64,000 bases of DNA from assembly GCA_009792885.1 (NCBI GenBank), contig WMCF01000018.1, positions 11,272,240 through 11,336,239 on the forward strand. The letters run 5' to 3'. Every line of letters starts with the position of its first letter. The stretch's first letter is position 1. This document shows positions 11,833 to 24,025 of the stretch, piece after piece. This DNA is from Eremophila alpestris peregrina. Taxonomy: Eukaryota > Chordata > Aves > Passeriformes > Alaudidae. The notes under the pieces were generated by a model. That model was not told the DNA's origin and made no database searches. It saw nothing but the letters and a program-made list of their open reading frames with translations. Made by a program: the position numbers and the translations under genes.

Positions 11833-14800
11833 TTCATGCAGATGCTCTGCTGTGGCAAGGAGAGACATCAGCAGGTGTTGCTGGAGGCCAGCTCTGGTCC
11901 TGAGGAAGGTGCAGGCTGTGTCTGGGTGCAACTCCACACCATCAAACACCAAAAACCATCGAACCCCAAACAGACCTGCTGCTGTCCCTTGGTCCTGTGC
12001 ACCACGAGACAGTCAAATTTGGGCAGCATTTCAGGGTGTTATCTACTGCAACTCAACCAGCACTTCAACTTCAGAGCCTGGAGCCCAAAAAATTTCAAAA
12101 TTTGTATCTTTTCATGTCCTTGGGGAAGGCAGGGGCTTCTTGGAGTGGAAATTGTCACCACAAAACCCAGCAACAACAAAGTTCCCCCTCAAAAAATTCA
12201 AGCTTTCCACCCTGCGTGAAAGAAAATCAGAAGGAAAACTTGGCAATCAGGAAATATTCAAAGGGAATGTGCATTCATGGAGGCTCTTGCAGCAGTTTTC
12301 CCGTGCTTCCCACAGACCAGGCATTTGTGTTCCTACATGTTGGGGTGAAACTGGAGCCCCACAGTCCCAGGGGGCACGGGGTGAGCACACGTGGGGTCCC
12401 TCCCCAGCACGCGCTCATTAAATTGGACCACGAAATGTGCCAGCTGCAAATGCAAAGACAGGTCTTTTCAAATAAGCCCCATTAGTTCCACATGTGCATT
12501 TGATAGATAATTTTTTGGGGGGGTTACGTAACATGAAACCAATAATTATGGAAATGAGCGTGAGGATCCAGATAGTCTCCAGAAGAAGGTGGCTGAGAGG
12601 GGGAGAGCAAACAAAACCAGAGACTTTGCAGGGATTTTTCGTCCCTTAATGCACCCATCCTTAGCAAACTGCTGGTGCAGAGCCCTCCTCAGCAGACCAA
12701 AGGAAAGGGATTGGCTCTGGGAGCTTCATCCCCCTGGAGCTGCACAGGGCCTTCAGCTGCAGGATTAAAATCTGGCTGAGCAGTCACATGTCCAGCCCTG
12801 AGGCCACACAGGCAAATGGCTCTCCTCACCCCCAAAAAATGTGGAGAATGTGCTGGAAAGAGTGCAAAATCTGATTCTTCCCTCAACTGCTTGTAGCTAG
12901 CTTGCTGTGAATTCCTTGGTTGGAGATCAAATCTGGAGGAAACAAACATCACAATCAGTATTTTTCAGAAAACCATCTCTGCATCAATCTGCTTATAACA
13001 AATAGCAGATCTCAATTCACACCCAAACTGGTTTATGCTCTCAATTCTCTCATGCTTGCTTTCACCCCACCATCCCCACTCACCCTCCTCTGAGAAGCAG
13101 AGCACAAATCTGTGTGCAGCAAACATGGGTACGTGGGGAGGAAAGAAAGAGGAGCAGACAGGTTTTTAGTGGGAATACAGTTATCAACACAACACTGTAC
13201 AACTGGGGGTGGAAAAAGTTTAAAAGAAAAAAAAAAAGGAGATGTGATGTGATTATGTAAACTGCTGTCCCTGTCTGGTCAGCACAAATCTCCTGTGGGC
13301 TTAGGTCAGTCTGTTGGACACAACCAGAAAGAACTGTCTGTGTTAACCATTAGTAGCTCCCAGTTCAAAGTTCCCTGTGAGCTGTCCCTGTTCCCTGACA
13401 TTCCCTCTGCCTGCCTCAGGTGGGATGAGGTGGCTCTGCCCATCCCTGTCCATTCCATGCTGAGAGCTCAGCACTTCAGCAGGGAGACTCTGAGGGACTT
13501 TCTACCACCCTTCTCATATTCTGCAGGGAAACCCCTATTGTTTGAGGGGAAAGGGTGGGATTTGGCTGTTGGTCACCAGAGGAGAGAACAGGAAGCTTGG
13601 ATTCCTAAAACCTCTCAGCTGCCTTTGCTGTCCAGGTGCCATCAGGATGGAGACACACATAAGTAACGTGATTGTTCCCACCTTTCTGCAGGAAACAGAG
13701 GAGGTGTTGGAGGCTGGCTGCTCTTTCTGTCTCAGCCACCAGTTTTTAATAAGAGTTAAGGACATCTGGAAAGGCCCTTCCAGAGGTACAGTCAGTGCTG
13801 AACTGTTTGCTTCCCTTGGAGAACAGGAGCAGAGCAGGCAGAGCACAGTCTGTGTCCCAAACATGGCAAGGGCTGCTGGGAAGAGCATTTGGGGACCACA
13901 GAGGTGCTGAATGCTCCTCACAGCACCTCTTCACCCCTCATCCTCCACCTGGGGGAACTGCTGAAACTCAAAAATCACATCCCAGCAAAGCTTCCAGTTT
14001 CTTCAAAGTATCTCTTCCAGCTTCTCACAAGGCAAGACACAAACCCCAGGAGTCTTCAAGAGTGATTATTTCCCTTCCTTGGTTCTGGGAAGATGAGTTG
14101 TTTTGGGGACTGCTACATCCAGTCCCTCCATCCTCTAACTAGTCCCCCACTGCCTTGATTTGCTACCTGGAGGCAAATCAGTGTGATTCAGGCCCCTCTT
14201 CCCAGTAACAGCTCAGCATGAAGAATTCCTTCCCATCTTCCCACAGATCCCTGCCAACAGAGCAAACCCAGAGCACTGCTCATGGCGAGGGCTGAAATCA
14301 CTGAGAGATGAGCAAGGCCCCCAGCAGAGACAGTAGCTGAGGAATCAGCCTAAGGCTCTGTCATCCTGGCAAAAACAGTTTCAAAACACACTTTATCTAG
14401 TGAGGGTGCCTCAGAGCTGTGCAGGGAATTGTTTCATGCAGCCCTTTTATGGAGAGAGGAGAGCAGTAGTCCCCGAAATAATTCATGAGGCTTTTAGCAG
14501 CCTCTGTTACTCACTATTGGAAGGACTGCAGTGCTCATTGTTTCATTCTGGCAGCCAAATCCTCCTCCACTAAAATAAATAACTATCAGGGATGCATCCC
14601 AGCCTCAGAGCTTTGGGTTGCCCACAAAATTAAAACCCTTCTATCCTCCATCAGGTTTGTCTCTTGATAATCCAGCAGCTGCTGCAGTCACTGGAACTTT
14701 CTCAGTAGCCTCCAGGGCATCCTGCACACTCCTCCAAGAACTGAACTGTCCATCAGTTCAGGGAGAGCCTGGGAGGGTGTCTGGCACAAACCTGAGCCTG

Positions 14801-17449
14801 TACAAAGCCAGGGCTCAGCTCCAGGCTGGCCTCAGGCACTGCTGAGAGGAACTCAACTTGCACCAGAGTCCACCATGTGGAACCAAACTTGTGTCTCTCC
14901 ACAGGACAGAGAATTAAAACCATTAGTGCTTCCCAGTTGTTTTAGATGCTGAAAGGAAAGCTCAGGAAGGAGGTTTGTTCCAGTAAGAGCTGAATCAGAG
15001 CAGATGGAGAAATGCAAGCTGTTATTTCCTACAGCAATGACACGGACACTCCGTTTGTTCATCCAGATCTCTGCCTTGCCCTGACTCGCTGCCTTCCCAT
15101 CTCAAAGGTTTCTTGCTTAGCTTTGTCACTTCTGGGTAAATTATTTTCCAACTTTTAATGTCAAATGTAGCTTTTCTTGTTCATCATAAACCAACACAAT
15201 GATCTGCTCTTATTTGTGCACGGGCTTTGCTGCTTGATCAACTTTCCAGCATGAGCAGAATAAATCCCAGGGAGAACTTTGCAGTAACCCAGTTATTGTC
15301 AGGTGAAAAGCAGCTCCTTTGGGTGCTTTTTGAGAGGTTGAGGTGGCTGCTTTTGCCAGACTTTAATCAAACTTAGATTTTGGCTGAATCAAATCTCCTC
15401 AGACAGTCCTGCCCTCCATTTCCCATCATGGTGAATTATTTCAATTGTTTTCATCTGGACCCCGGCCTGCCTTTCATTTTTGCCAGGAGGAGCAGTGTGT
15501 TCCCTGGAGCTGTTCACACCCCAGAGAGAAGCCCTCTCCTGCAGCTCCTGCAGAACTCCCCCAGCAAAGCCACAAGCCCAGGGGAGCACAAATTGAACTG
15601 AAAACATTCTCCAGTTTGGAGTATGGGTGTATGACCTGTGCCAGAAGCATCCATTTAAAAATCCCCTTATTACAGCAGAGCTCATTCCACTGACACAAGG
15701 TGGGGACACAGATTCCAGCAGCTTCCCACCTCAATCTGACTCCAGCTTTGGGTCTGGATTGCTCTGGGTGCCCCAGCCAGGATCTGAACTTATCTGAAGA
15801 TTTTATGGGCAGGAATGAGACCTCAATAATTGGCAAAAAAAGCTGACAGGAGGAGGGAGGAGGCTTCATCTCCTTCATTCTGCAGTGCCAGCTCTCCAAT
15901 TCAACACCATCCCCATCTGCACATCAGCTTTTAATATTTAATTGCAGCTCTGCCAAGGGACTTTGCCTCCTCTCTTGCACAGGAGGGGGAGAGGAAGGAG
16001 TCAGTGCTGGAGAGCCCCAAGGAGACTATCAGATGGCAGATCTCAGGCAGAGGGAAGCGCTCTGGCATGTAAGTGATTTCACACAAAAACCCCTCCCAGA
16101 TCACAGGAGATGGAATGAATTAATATCAGAACAACCCTGCAAACCCTTAGCAGCCAGGGGGATGCTGTGCTGGCTGTGGGAACTGTTCAGGGTGGGCTAA
16201 AAAGGGTATTTTTTCCTCAACTGCCTGTATTTAAGGGGAAGAAGGGATGGGGAATACTGCTCTCCTAACAGGCTCATTTTGCCACAAAGTAAATCCCTGG
16301 AGGGTCCTTAACCTGGAATTGTTTAATGTTAGACACCACCACAAAAATGAGAAACAACCCCTTGACTGTGGGAGGTGGGAGCCTGTGATCTGACAGATCT
16401 GTCTCTTCTCTGACACCATGGGAAATGACCTGGAAAACCATAAAAAAAAAGAAAAGGAAATTTTTAAAACAACTAGTGAGAAATATCTTTCACTCCCTCT
16501 GGTCTTTATTTCACAGGTCTTAACAGGCATGAGAAGGGAAGCAGATACTCACAAGCTGCTGAAAGATCTTCTTATCCCCCCCAAAAATCTGTCCCTTTTG
16601 AGAGCATCTGGAATTGGACACCCAAACAGGGGTGGACAATGACTGGACACTGAATAATTCTCAGGCCAGAGTCACAGAAACTGCTGATGAAACATTTTTT
16701 TTACAAGCAACGTGGCTTTTAGAACAAATACTTTCAAAATGTAAATACAAGTACTTAATAATCCCGCAGTTCAAATGTCTGTGTCAGTAATTAAAAAACA
16801 ATTACACGTAACTTGTGGGTCCCCAGAGCTCTGTCTACATTCAGAAAATGAACCCCAGATGACCCAATGTACTTCCAAGTGTCAGATCAGTCACTGCAAA
16901 TACAATGCCTGAGACTTCTGCTGGAAGTCTGAAAAACAAGAACATTTTTGGCAGAAGAGGCCAAGGGGTACTTAAATCTCCAGTAACTGTCTGAATCCAG
17001 AGCTGGTTCAGGTCTATGTGACACTGGAAACATCAGGAAATTTTAACAAATTATGCATAAGCAAATCACATTGAATAACTTTTAAATTATTTAAAGCTAA
17101 TTTTCTTCACGTCTTTTCTTTCTTCAAGTCTCTCACTGTCACAGAGATGAACTTGGGGATCTAAGAGAATGAGATAAGTGGTAGACAGAGTGGAAAAGAC
17201 CAATTCCCTGCATTAAGTGTGATTTAATTTAACTTGTGTCTGCTTTAACCCCATTTTGTTGGGTTTTTTTCAAAAGTGAATTTCAGTGACGAGGTTTGCA
17301 GATGTATTAATGAAGACAGAACTCGTTCCACAGCCCTTTACTGATGGCCTGGTCCCCTGAGTGGAGATGGACACTGATTTTTGGCCTCTTCTCCCTGAGT
17401 CTTCACATCCAGCACCATAACCTTTGCTCTCTTGTTTCTGTGCCAGCAG

Positions 17450-17586
17450 ACAGAAAACATGGAAAAAGCTGAGCAGCTGAGGCCAGCTCAGTCCTTCCCT
17501 TCCCTGTGCCATTCTCCCAGGAGCAATCCAGAGCTCAGGGCAGTTCTTCTGAGGAAAGCTGTGTCTGTCTCAGAACTGGTTGCCAG
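17450..17586 (+). CDS. XIRP1: XIRP1 candidate first coding exon (start at 17459)
   Basis: A pyrimidine-rich tract ends in tgccagcag and is followed by an open frame with ATG at 17459 (A at -3, G at +4, a good Kozak context). The exon ends at a gtgggt donor after 42 codons plus two bases (AG). Joined to the next exon it reads ...SVSELVA-R-YQRLLDGENN. This resembles the N-terminus of EPLIN/LIMA1, where ...AIVEIFSKYQKAAEETN spans a similar place. The N-terminus is otherwise poorly conserved, so this rests on splice sites, phase and the short ELVARYQ/EIFSKYQ similarity. The acceptor could be 3 bases upstream. A start further 5' in another exon cannot be excluded. Confidence 0.6.
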
Positions 17587-18796
17587 GTGGGTGTTTAACC
17601 TGTGGTTGCAGTTCACCTCAGATCCGAGGGGTTCCAGGGGCTCCACCTCTGTCACAAACAAATCCCACTCAGATAAGATCCTTCCCAAGCACAGCATCCC
17701 AAATTGGCAGCTCTCAAGTGAGAGGGGTGTGTTTTCTGTCACGAGTGCTCCTGCCTGTTCTGTAATTCCAGTGCATTCTTATGTCTTGGAAGACGAGTCC
17801 TGATTTAAAATCCAGACACACTCGACAATGTTCACTAAATAAAATGACACAGAGGAATTTGCCCTTGACCCCGAGGGCTGGAGCATTCCCAGGTGGACAA
17901 TTAAAGCTTTTAATCTTGGTGGTTTGTAAAGTGCCACAAGGGAAAGAGCAAATGCTGGAGGGATGAGCTGATGGGGAGGAAAGAGGGGTGTGGGCACTGC
18001 ATCCCCTCCTGGCTTCCCTCAACTGTCTCTTCCCAAAAGGCTCCAGGGAGAGTCACATTTCAGCCTCCTGAGGGCTGATTTCTCTTCTTGTTACAACCCA
18101 TGGCTGAGCTCAGACCAAAACACTGCTGAGTGTGAGAGGAATGAGATTAGGAACAGAACCCAAAGCACATCTCCCTCCTTGTAAGAGTGACAGAGCAGCT
18201 GTCAAGTCTGTCTCTTGAACTTCCCCATGGGACAGTTTAGTTCCAAATATCCCAAAAATTGGTTAGTTCCCACTGTAAATAGCCATCTCTCTGACAGGGT
18301 CTTTGGAGAAAGCTGAGCAGGGAAAAGAAGGAAGGTGGTTTCTTCTCTTCTTCACTCATCACTGGTGTTAAATTAGGTCAGGGACTGACTTGATAAATCC
18401 CTTTACATTAGGTTAAAGCTGAAAAAATTGACCTTCTGGGAAGCCTGGCTTCAGCTCCGAGCTATAAACCAGCAAAGTGCAATAATACACCTCATTCAGG
18501 CAATGGAAACCCCCAACACATCCCCTCCAGTGGGGACATGGATGCTCCAGGGATACTCTGCATGGAACTTGGGAGGAGAGGGCTCACAATGGCACTGGCA
18601 GTCCTGCCCTGAGCTAAAACCAGTCCTCTTTGGGAGATTTCTCACATCTCTGTCACTCTTCAAGCTTCCCTTTGGAGTCTCTTGGCTTGGATCTTTTCCA
18701 GAGGGTAGGGGGAGGCAGAAGGAGCCTGTCCACAATGTGCAAAAATATATTCAGGCTGAGAAGGGACTCAGGTGCCACCTCCTGTCCTCCCTGCAG

Positions 18797-18851
18797 GTAC
18801 CAGCGCCTCCTGGACGGTGAAAACAACGTGACCAAGCAAGAACATCTCAAG
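18797..18851 (+). CDS. XIRP1: XIRP1 candidate coding exon 2 (55 bp)
   Basis: The exon is flanked by ctccctgcag and gtgaga. Its first base completes an Arg codon (AG+G) from the preceding exon, and 18 codons follow (YQRLLDGENNVTKQEHLK), ending in phase 0. The YQ-x-L/A-x(2)-E pattern matches the EPLIN segment KYQKAAEETN. The phase agrees with both neighbours. I first read YQRLLDGE as an intermediate-filament rod end, but no rod domain lies upstream. Confidence 0.65.
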
Positions 18852-20164
18852 GTGAGAGCCAAAGGCTCAGAGCTGTTGGTGTGGGCTGTCCCCACAACAG
18901 TTCTTGGCAATGAGGCACAAACAAAAACCCAGCATTTTCTGCAATAACTGGAGCTGTTCTGAGCACAGCCCAGGACAGACCCAACTGCCTCTTGGTATGT
19001 ACAGATGCACTGGCACACATAGGATGCTCCAGGATGGAAATTTCATGTATAATATTCAATTCCTCTGGAGTGAAAAAAAAAAAAATGTGGAGGTAGAGAC
19101 TGACAGAAGACAATCAAGAAGCAAAGGACATGGCAGAGGATTTAGTCCTGGTTTGAAAGTCATTAAGGCACCACATTGGGCTGGCAGGGATGATGCTGGG
19201 GCATCTCTGCCCTCCTGCACCACCAGCTGGAGGCTTTCTGATGATGCCCTGTGTGTCTCAAATTAGGTGCTTGTGTCATTTCTGCCATTCTACTCCACCA
19301 TTCTAACACTTTCTTGGTGTTTTTTACTGTAATGGGACTTAGACATCAAGTTCATAGGCAGATTTTGCATTTAGGGGTCTGCCATTCAGCATCTCAAATG
19401 GAATTCCCCCAGCCAGAAGCTGTGACTACTGTTCTCACATCATGACAAAGGGACACCTCCCACCTGCCAGTGCTCCTCACATTTTGGTTGCAAACTCATT
19501 GGCACAATGTGCAGTTCTCAGCTCTGTGTCTGCTCATTTGACCCTGCTTTGTGATACAACCTGGAATAAAAAAAGAGAAGATAACACACTGGGACCAGAT
19601 ATTCTGGACTTTATCCAGCTTTCCTGCTAAAAATGGGGTTGATTCCCTCTGACCACAGAAAGATGAATTCCACCTAATTAAACAAAGGCGGAATCTGAAA
19701 ACTTTTATTTTCAGTCCAGGTTTCTAAGAAGAAACTGGAGATTTGTTATTAAATGATAGAGAGGTTTTTATTGCCAACTGTTTAGAAACACATTTTCATG
19801 GAGTAGGAGGATAAAAATGGGAATAGGGCAATGATTCAAGAGAGAAAACAACCACTGGCCATATTTTTTCTGCTCCAAGGCTTTCTTGCATGTTCATTGA
19901 CAAGTCAGGAGGGTTCACTGGACACATGCAAGACAGAAACTTCAACACTTCAAGGAAGGGTTAGAGTTTAAATTGTGTCCCTGACATTTATTCCAAGAAA
20001 CACGGAAAGTGATGGGATATTCATATTTCATTCCACAAAGTTAAAAAATTGACAGATGTGATGCTTGAAGTAGAGCAAGAAATAAAAATGTCATGTGATT
20101 TATTATTGAAATTATATAAGAATTTATTTCTATGTTTTGGGTTTGTTTTTTTTTTTTTTTTTAG

Positions 20165-20578
20165 CTCATGGAAGCAAGACATCCATCACAGAACAAGACC
20201 ATTGCAGTGGGGAAAAACCATGCCTCACCTCGAAGCCATCCCTGTGATATGTGCTCAAACAAGCCCATGGAGGGTGTTCCCATCCCTAAGATTGGTGCTC
20301 CAGCAAGGAATTTCAGAGCACTGCTGGCCAGCTCTGACACCCCTAAAATCACCCCACACTGTGAGAGTTCCCACTCTGCTCCACTGGAGGCACCACCTCC
20401 CAAAGGCCCTTGGAGGAAGAGGGAGGCTGATCCCGCCTGCATCCTGACAACCATCCAGCCCCTGAGCCTGCAGAGCAAACCCCACAGAGACCCAGCCTTC
20501 CCCTGCCCTCTCCAGAGCATCCAGAGGAAGGCACGATGGAGTCCTGCCAGCACCACGGGGAAGGAGTCTGCTGCAAAG
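20165..20578 (+). CDS. XIRP1: XIRP1 candidate coding exon 3 (414 bp)
   Basis: An 18-base T tract ending in TTAG precedes 138 open codons that finish at ...ESAAK before gtcagt, phase 0 to phase 0. The product is Pro/Ser/Lys rich with no catalytic motif. A PARNFRALLASSDTPK stretch could correspond to the EPLIN segment with LKMMFEKGE, but this is weak. The open length, clean splice signals and matching phase support an exon. It is probably a disordered linker, which evolves quickly in this family. Confidence 0.6.
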
Positions 20579-21291
20579 GTCAGTGGGTGCTCTTCTTCAA
20601 AAGAAATGTATTTTATCCTTATAAATTCCTGGACTTGGTGGTTGTGGTTCATCACCCACTGATGTCAATCCCTAGGCACAGGGGACAGGTTTCCCTGTGG
20701 ATGTTCAGGGCTGGTCCATCCAGCTCTGGGTGATTTAATGGCACCAAGGGCAGAGGTCAGATTGTATTCCTGGTGATCCTCTTCCTGGAGGGAAGCATTT
20801 GGTAGGAATGAGCAGCCTAGAGAGAGACCTGCATCAAGGAAACATGGGAAATCATATCAACCATGTTGGTATCATCTGGAATATTAATTATGGATGAGAT
20901 CCTATCAGAAATTATCATGTTCATCTCTTTGCTGTAAGATATCAGCCCACGTGAGGGACTGGTCCTTCACTGGGAGTGCAGCAAAGGGCAGGTTTGAGAC
21001 AAAAAAATCATTGTGGGAGTTGGTGAAGGAAATGAATGGATGGTGAAAGGTGGCCTCAAAATCAAAGACAGGTAGGGAAAATACCGCTTAGCTCTGGGAA
21101 TCAAAAACGTGTGAAGCACAGCCCTTGGAGAGAACAGAGCAAAGACAAGGCTGGGTCCTGCAGGACTAAAATGCCACCTTTGGCACTGGAAAGCCTCTGG
21201 TGCTGTCACTTTCCCCACACCGGGCTCTCTGTGCAGTTCCTCTCCTCTGTTGTGGGAATTTACCTGTTTCCCTGCTGTTGTTCCCCCACAG

Positions 21292-21373
21292 GAAGGGAAG
21301 CAGTCCCGGGACAGGCAGGGGATCAACTCTTCAGTGCCAGATCCAGCTGATGACTCAGCCACGGGCAGAAGCT
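21292..21373 (+). CDS. XIRP1: XIRP1 candidate coding exon 4 (82 bp)
   Basis: A gttgttcccccacag acceptor and a gtgagt donor enclose 27 codons plus one base (EGKQSRDRQGINSSVPDPAD...). It starts in phase 0 and ends in phase 1, exactly what the next candidate exon (35978) needs. The composition is polar and acidic. Nothing in it is diagnostic alone; support is the splice signals and phase chain. Confidence 0.55.
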
Positions 21374-21717
21374 GTGAGTTGGATTTATTTTGGTTTCCAG
21401 GCATCATTGCTACCCTGTTTCCTCCTCTGTAGAGCTGGGAAGGGTCTGTTTGGTCCTTCCAGGGAGTTGTATTTCCCACAGAACCCCACAGCAGACACTG
21501 GCCAGGCGATGCTGCCTGGGGACTTGTGGCTCCTGCCAGCCCTGGACATTCAGGAATGTGGCCAAGGATAGGGAGCACAGAGAGCAGACAACCCCTTGAC
21601 TGCAGCCCTGATCACCCCCACTCCACAGAGCTGGCAAATCCCAGCAGAGCCGGGATCTGGGCCAGTGATGAGTCCACAGAGCCACGCTGGCTCTCCCTGT
21701 GCTGTTATCCCAAGCAG

Positions 21718-21727
21718 TTAAAAATAG
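21718..21727 (+). promoter_or_regulatory. MEF2-like site
   Basis: TTAAAAATAG fits the degenerate MEF2 consensus YTAWWWWTAR. About four such matches are expected by chance in 64 kb, so alone it carries little weight. Confidence 0.25.
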
Positions 21728-23743
21728 CTGCTATTAAATCACAAAGGCAGAAATGCATCCATGTTTAGTTTGGGATGAGTAATATCTCCCTGCACCTCAG
21801 CCTTGAGGAGAGGAAGAGGGAAAGGTTCCTTTGTACCTAACTAAGGAGCCTTGGCTGGGCTCCTTTTTGAATTTGGCAGCAGTGGTGCATCAGAGAGAGT
21901 CATCCTTGGCTTAAGATAGGGCATGTAAGTGATCCCTAATGTTATGATATCATCGGGACTAAAGCAGGTCAGGGATATTTCAAGGCAAGAGGCATCTGTC
22001 AAGAGTGAGAAATCCAAGCTTTGCATGGGAAAGGGTTGAATTTTGCCAGACTTTGCTGTTTGACTTGGGGCAGAAAAAAAACAGATCTCCAAAAAATCCC
22101 ATAATGACTGGATTAGAGACCACTGGACCATCCCACGATTTTTTGGCCTTGGATCAGGAATCCAGGGTCCCCTTAAACCACGTATTTAGAATTTGTTCTT
22201 TTTTCTTTCAATTTCTTTCTTGCCTTTCACACACAAGAGGGGGGAAAAGGTGTCTGGATTTGAGACTCTGTATTTAATTACCAACTGCATGGGAAAAGAA
22301 GTCTCTCACGTGAGCACACAAATGATGGAGCTGAGCTTTCCACACCATTGCTGGGATTTTTTTTTTTTAGTATCAGGGCACATGATGTCACCACACTATC
22401 TAGCTCAACACTGTCACAGTTTTGTGTGCCTTTTCCAGTGCCAGGAATGTCTTTTCCTCTGGCTGGCCAGGGGTGAATCATGGCCTATCTTAGAGCCTTA
22501 CAGCACTCCCCAGCCCCTGACTCAAAGGCCTTGTAATAGCCATGGCTTCATGTGAAGGACTTCATGTGTGAGGTCCTTCTGGGGAGGCAATTCCATGCAG
22601 GGAGCTGGGAACACAACAGCCACCGCTGAGGTAGGGGCTGGATTTGCTCCGAGACATGAGTTGTAATGCTTCCTAAAAAAGTCCAGGAGCCAACTGTCCC
22701 AAATCTCTCATGGAACAGATGAATCCAAGGCTGTCCCTGTGCTGTGTTCCATCATTCCCATGGAGAGAGAGAGGTGTTGATGCTCCACGAGCCCCAGAAT
22801 GACCAGGAAAGATCTTCATGGGAGCCTCCTCAGCACCCCACAGGGACATCCCCACTGCCCTTCCCAAGGGATGAGGAGGGGCCATCCCAGACTTGGGATG
22901 GGGAAAGCTGGGTTGAGTGGTTTGAAGCCACACAACAACACAAGTTAAGCACAAACCACAATTCTCAGGGGCTGGGATGTCTGATATGGAGCTTGGCAGT
23001 GCTCAAGACAGCTCTGCTGACTGGAGTTGGGTTTATCAGCAGACACATGTCAGTTTGGAGCTGAATAACTGCACAAAAAGTCCAAGCACCAGTGGCTGCA
23101 TCTCTTTCCAGGCACAGCACAGTCACACCTGAGACACTGCTGCAGGCCTGAGCATTGCTCAGAGATGGCTTTTACACCCCTTGGAAAAGTACATTCCCAG
23201 GCAGCCAAAGCAGCTGGGCTGTGCCCCTGGTCACACTGGAGATATCAGATGATCCAGAGGAAGCTGCCACCAAAGACGTCACCAAGTCACTCATTAAAGA
23301 GGTCCAAGTGGCTGTAGTCTGCAGTAATGAGATTAAACTGAGCACTGGAAGACTTAAACAGCACAACAAAATTCTTCCTAGGAAGGAGGACAGCAAATCA
23401 AGGAACCATTTTTCCCAGAGGGAAATAGTTGAAAGCTCGAGTCCTTTAATATTCAAAAGGATAATGCACCAGCTAATTTATTGCAGTTAGAGTCTTCTGA
23501 GCAATCTGGATTTAAAAATCAACAACTTCTAGATGTATTTTGGCAATCAGAGAGAAGGAATTGTGGCCAAGGAAGAGAGAAGAGGGACATGCACATAGGT
23601 TTGAGTGTGTATTAACACTGCTCCATTATCCAGGGCTTCCAGCTGAAGGGCACACGGGGATGTTACCTCGGTGCAGAGCAGAGATGAAGCAGGAATGCAA
23701 ATTACAGAGCAGCCTCAAACCCACCTGCAAACCCGTCCTCCCC

Positions 23744-23814
23744 TATTCTATTCTATTCTATTCTATTCTATTCTATTCTATTCTATTCTATTCTATTCTA
23801 TTCTATTCTATTCT
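23744..23814 (+). repeat. (TATTC)n pentanucleotide microsatellite, about 14 units
   Basis: There are about 14 near-perfect tandem copies of TATTC (equivalently ATTCT). The tract lies in the large XIRP1 intron about 150 bp before a CpG-rich stretch. It creates long artificial open frames of the SILFYSILFY type, which are not genes. Confidence 0.97.
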
Positions 23815-24010
23815 CTGTTCATTTCCACCTCTACACCAGGGGAATTTTCAGAGCGAGGAGAGGAGGCGAAGGAGAGGGCAGGAAGCAGTGGGGTGCCCCA
23901 TCCTTCACGCAGGGAGACCCGGGTTATGGTTCGAGGGTTGTTCTCTTGGCAGGGGAGGTTTCATCCCCCGCTGGCTGCAGCTCCCGCACGTTCTGCTGCG
24001 AGGGGGTGCG

Positions 24011-24025
24011 GTGCCATCTAGCGAC
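24011..24025 (-). promoter_or_regulatory. CTCF-like motif in CpG-rich DNA
   Basis: The minus strand reads GTCGCTAGATGGCAC, matching the common CTCF core variant CNCTAGATGGCA. The surrounding 23970-24130 is CpG dense compared with its neighbours. This is a by-eye match. Confidence 0.4.

Larger units (their letters stand above)
1..17446. other. 5' flanking or upstream intron region without supported coding exons
   Basis: No reading frame here combines a convincing start or splice sites with a recognisable protein. Open frames up to 200 codons exist on both strands but look like ordinary non-coding bird DNA. What I can see are CR1 LINE fragments near 3131-3330 and 11570-11832, a 20-base poly-T run at 10656-10675, and a CTCF-like motif at 7879-7892. 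Non-coding first exons of XIRP1 may lie here but cannot be recognised by eye. Confidence 0.6.

Noticed and set aside
18797..18851. YQRLLDGEN resembling the intermediate-filament rod end YRKLLEGEE
   Set aside because: No coiled-coil rod exons lie upstream, and the EPLIN-like reading explains the phase and neighbours better.
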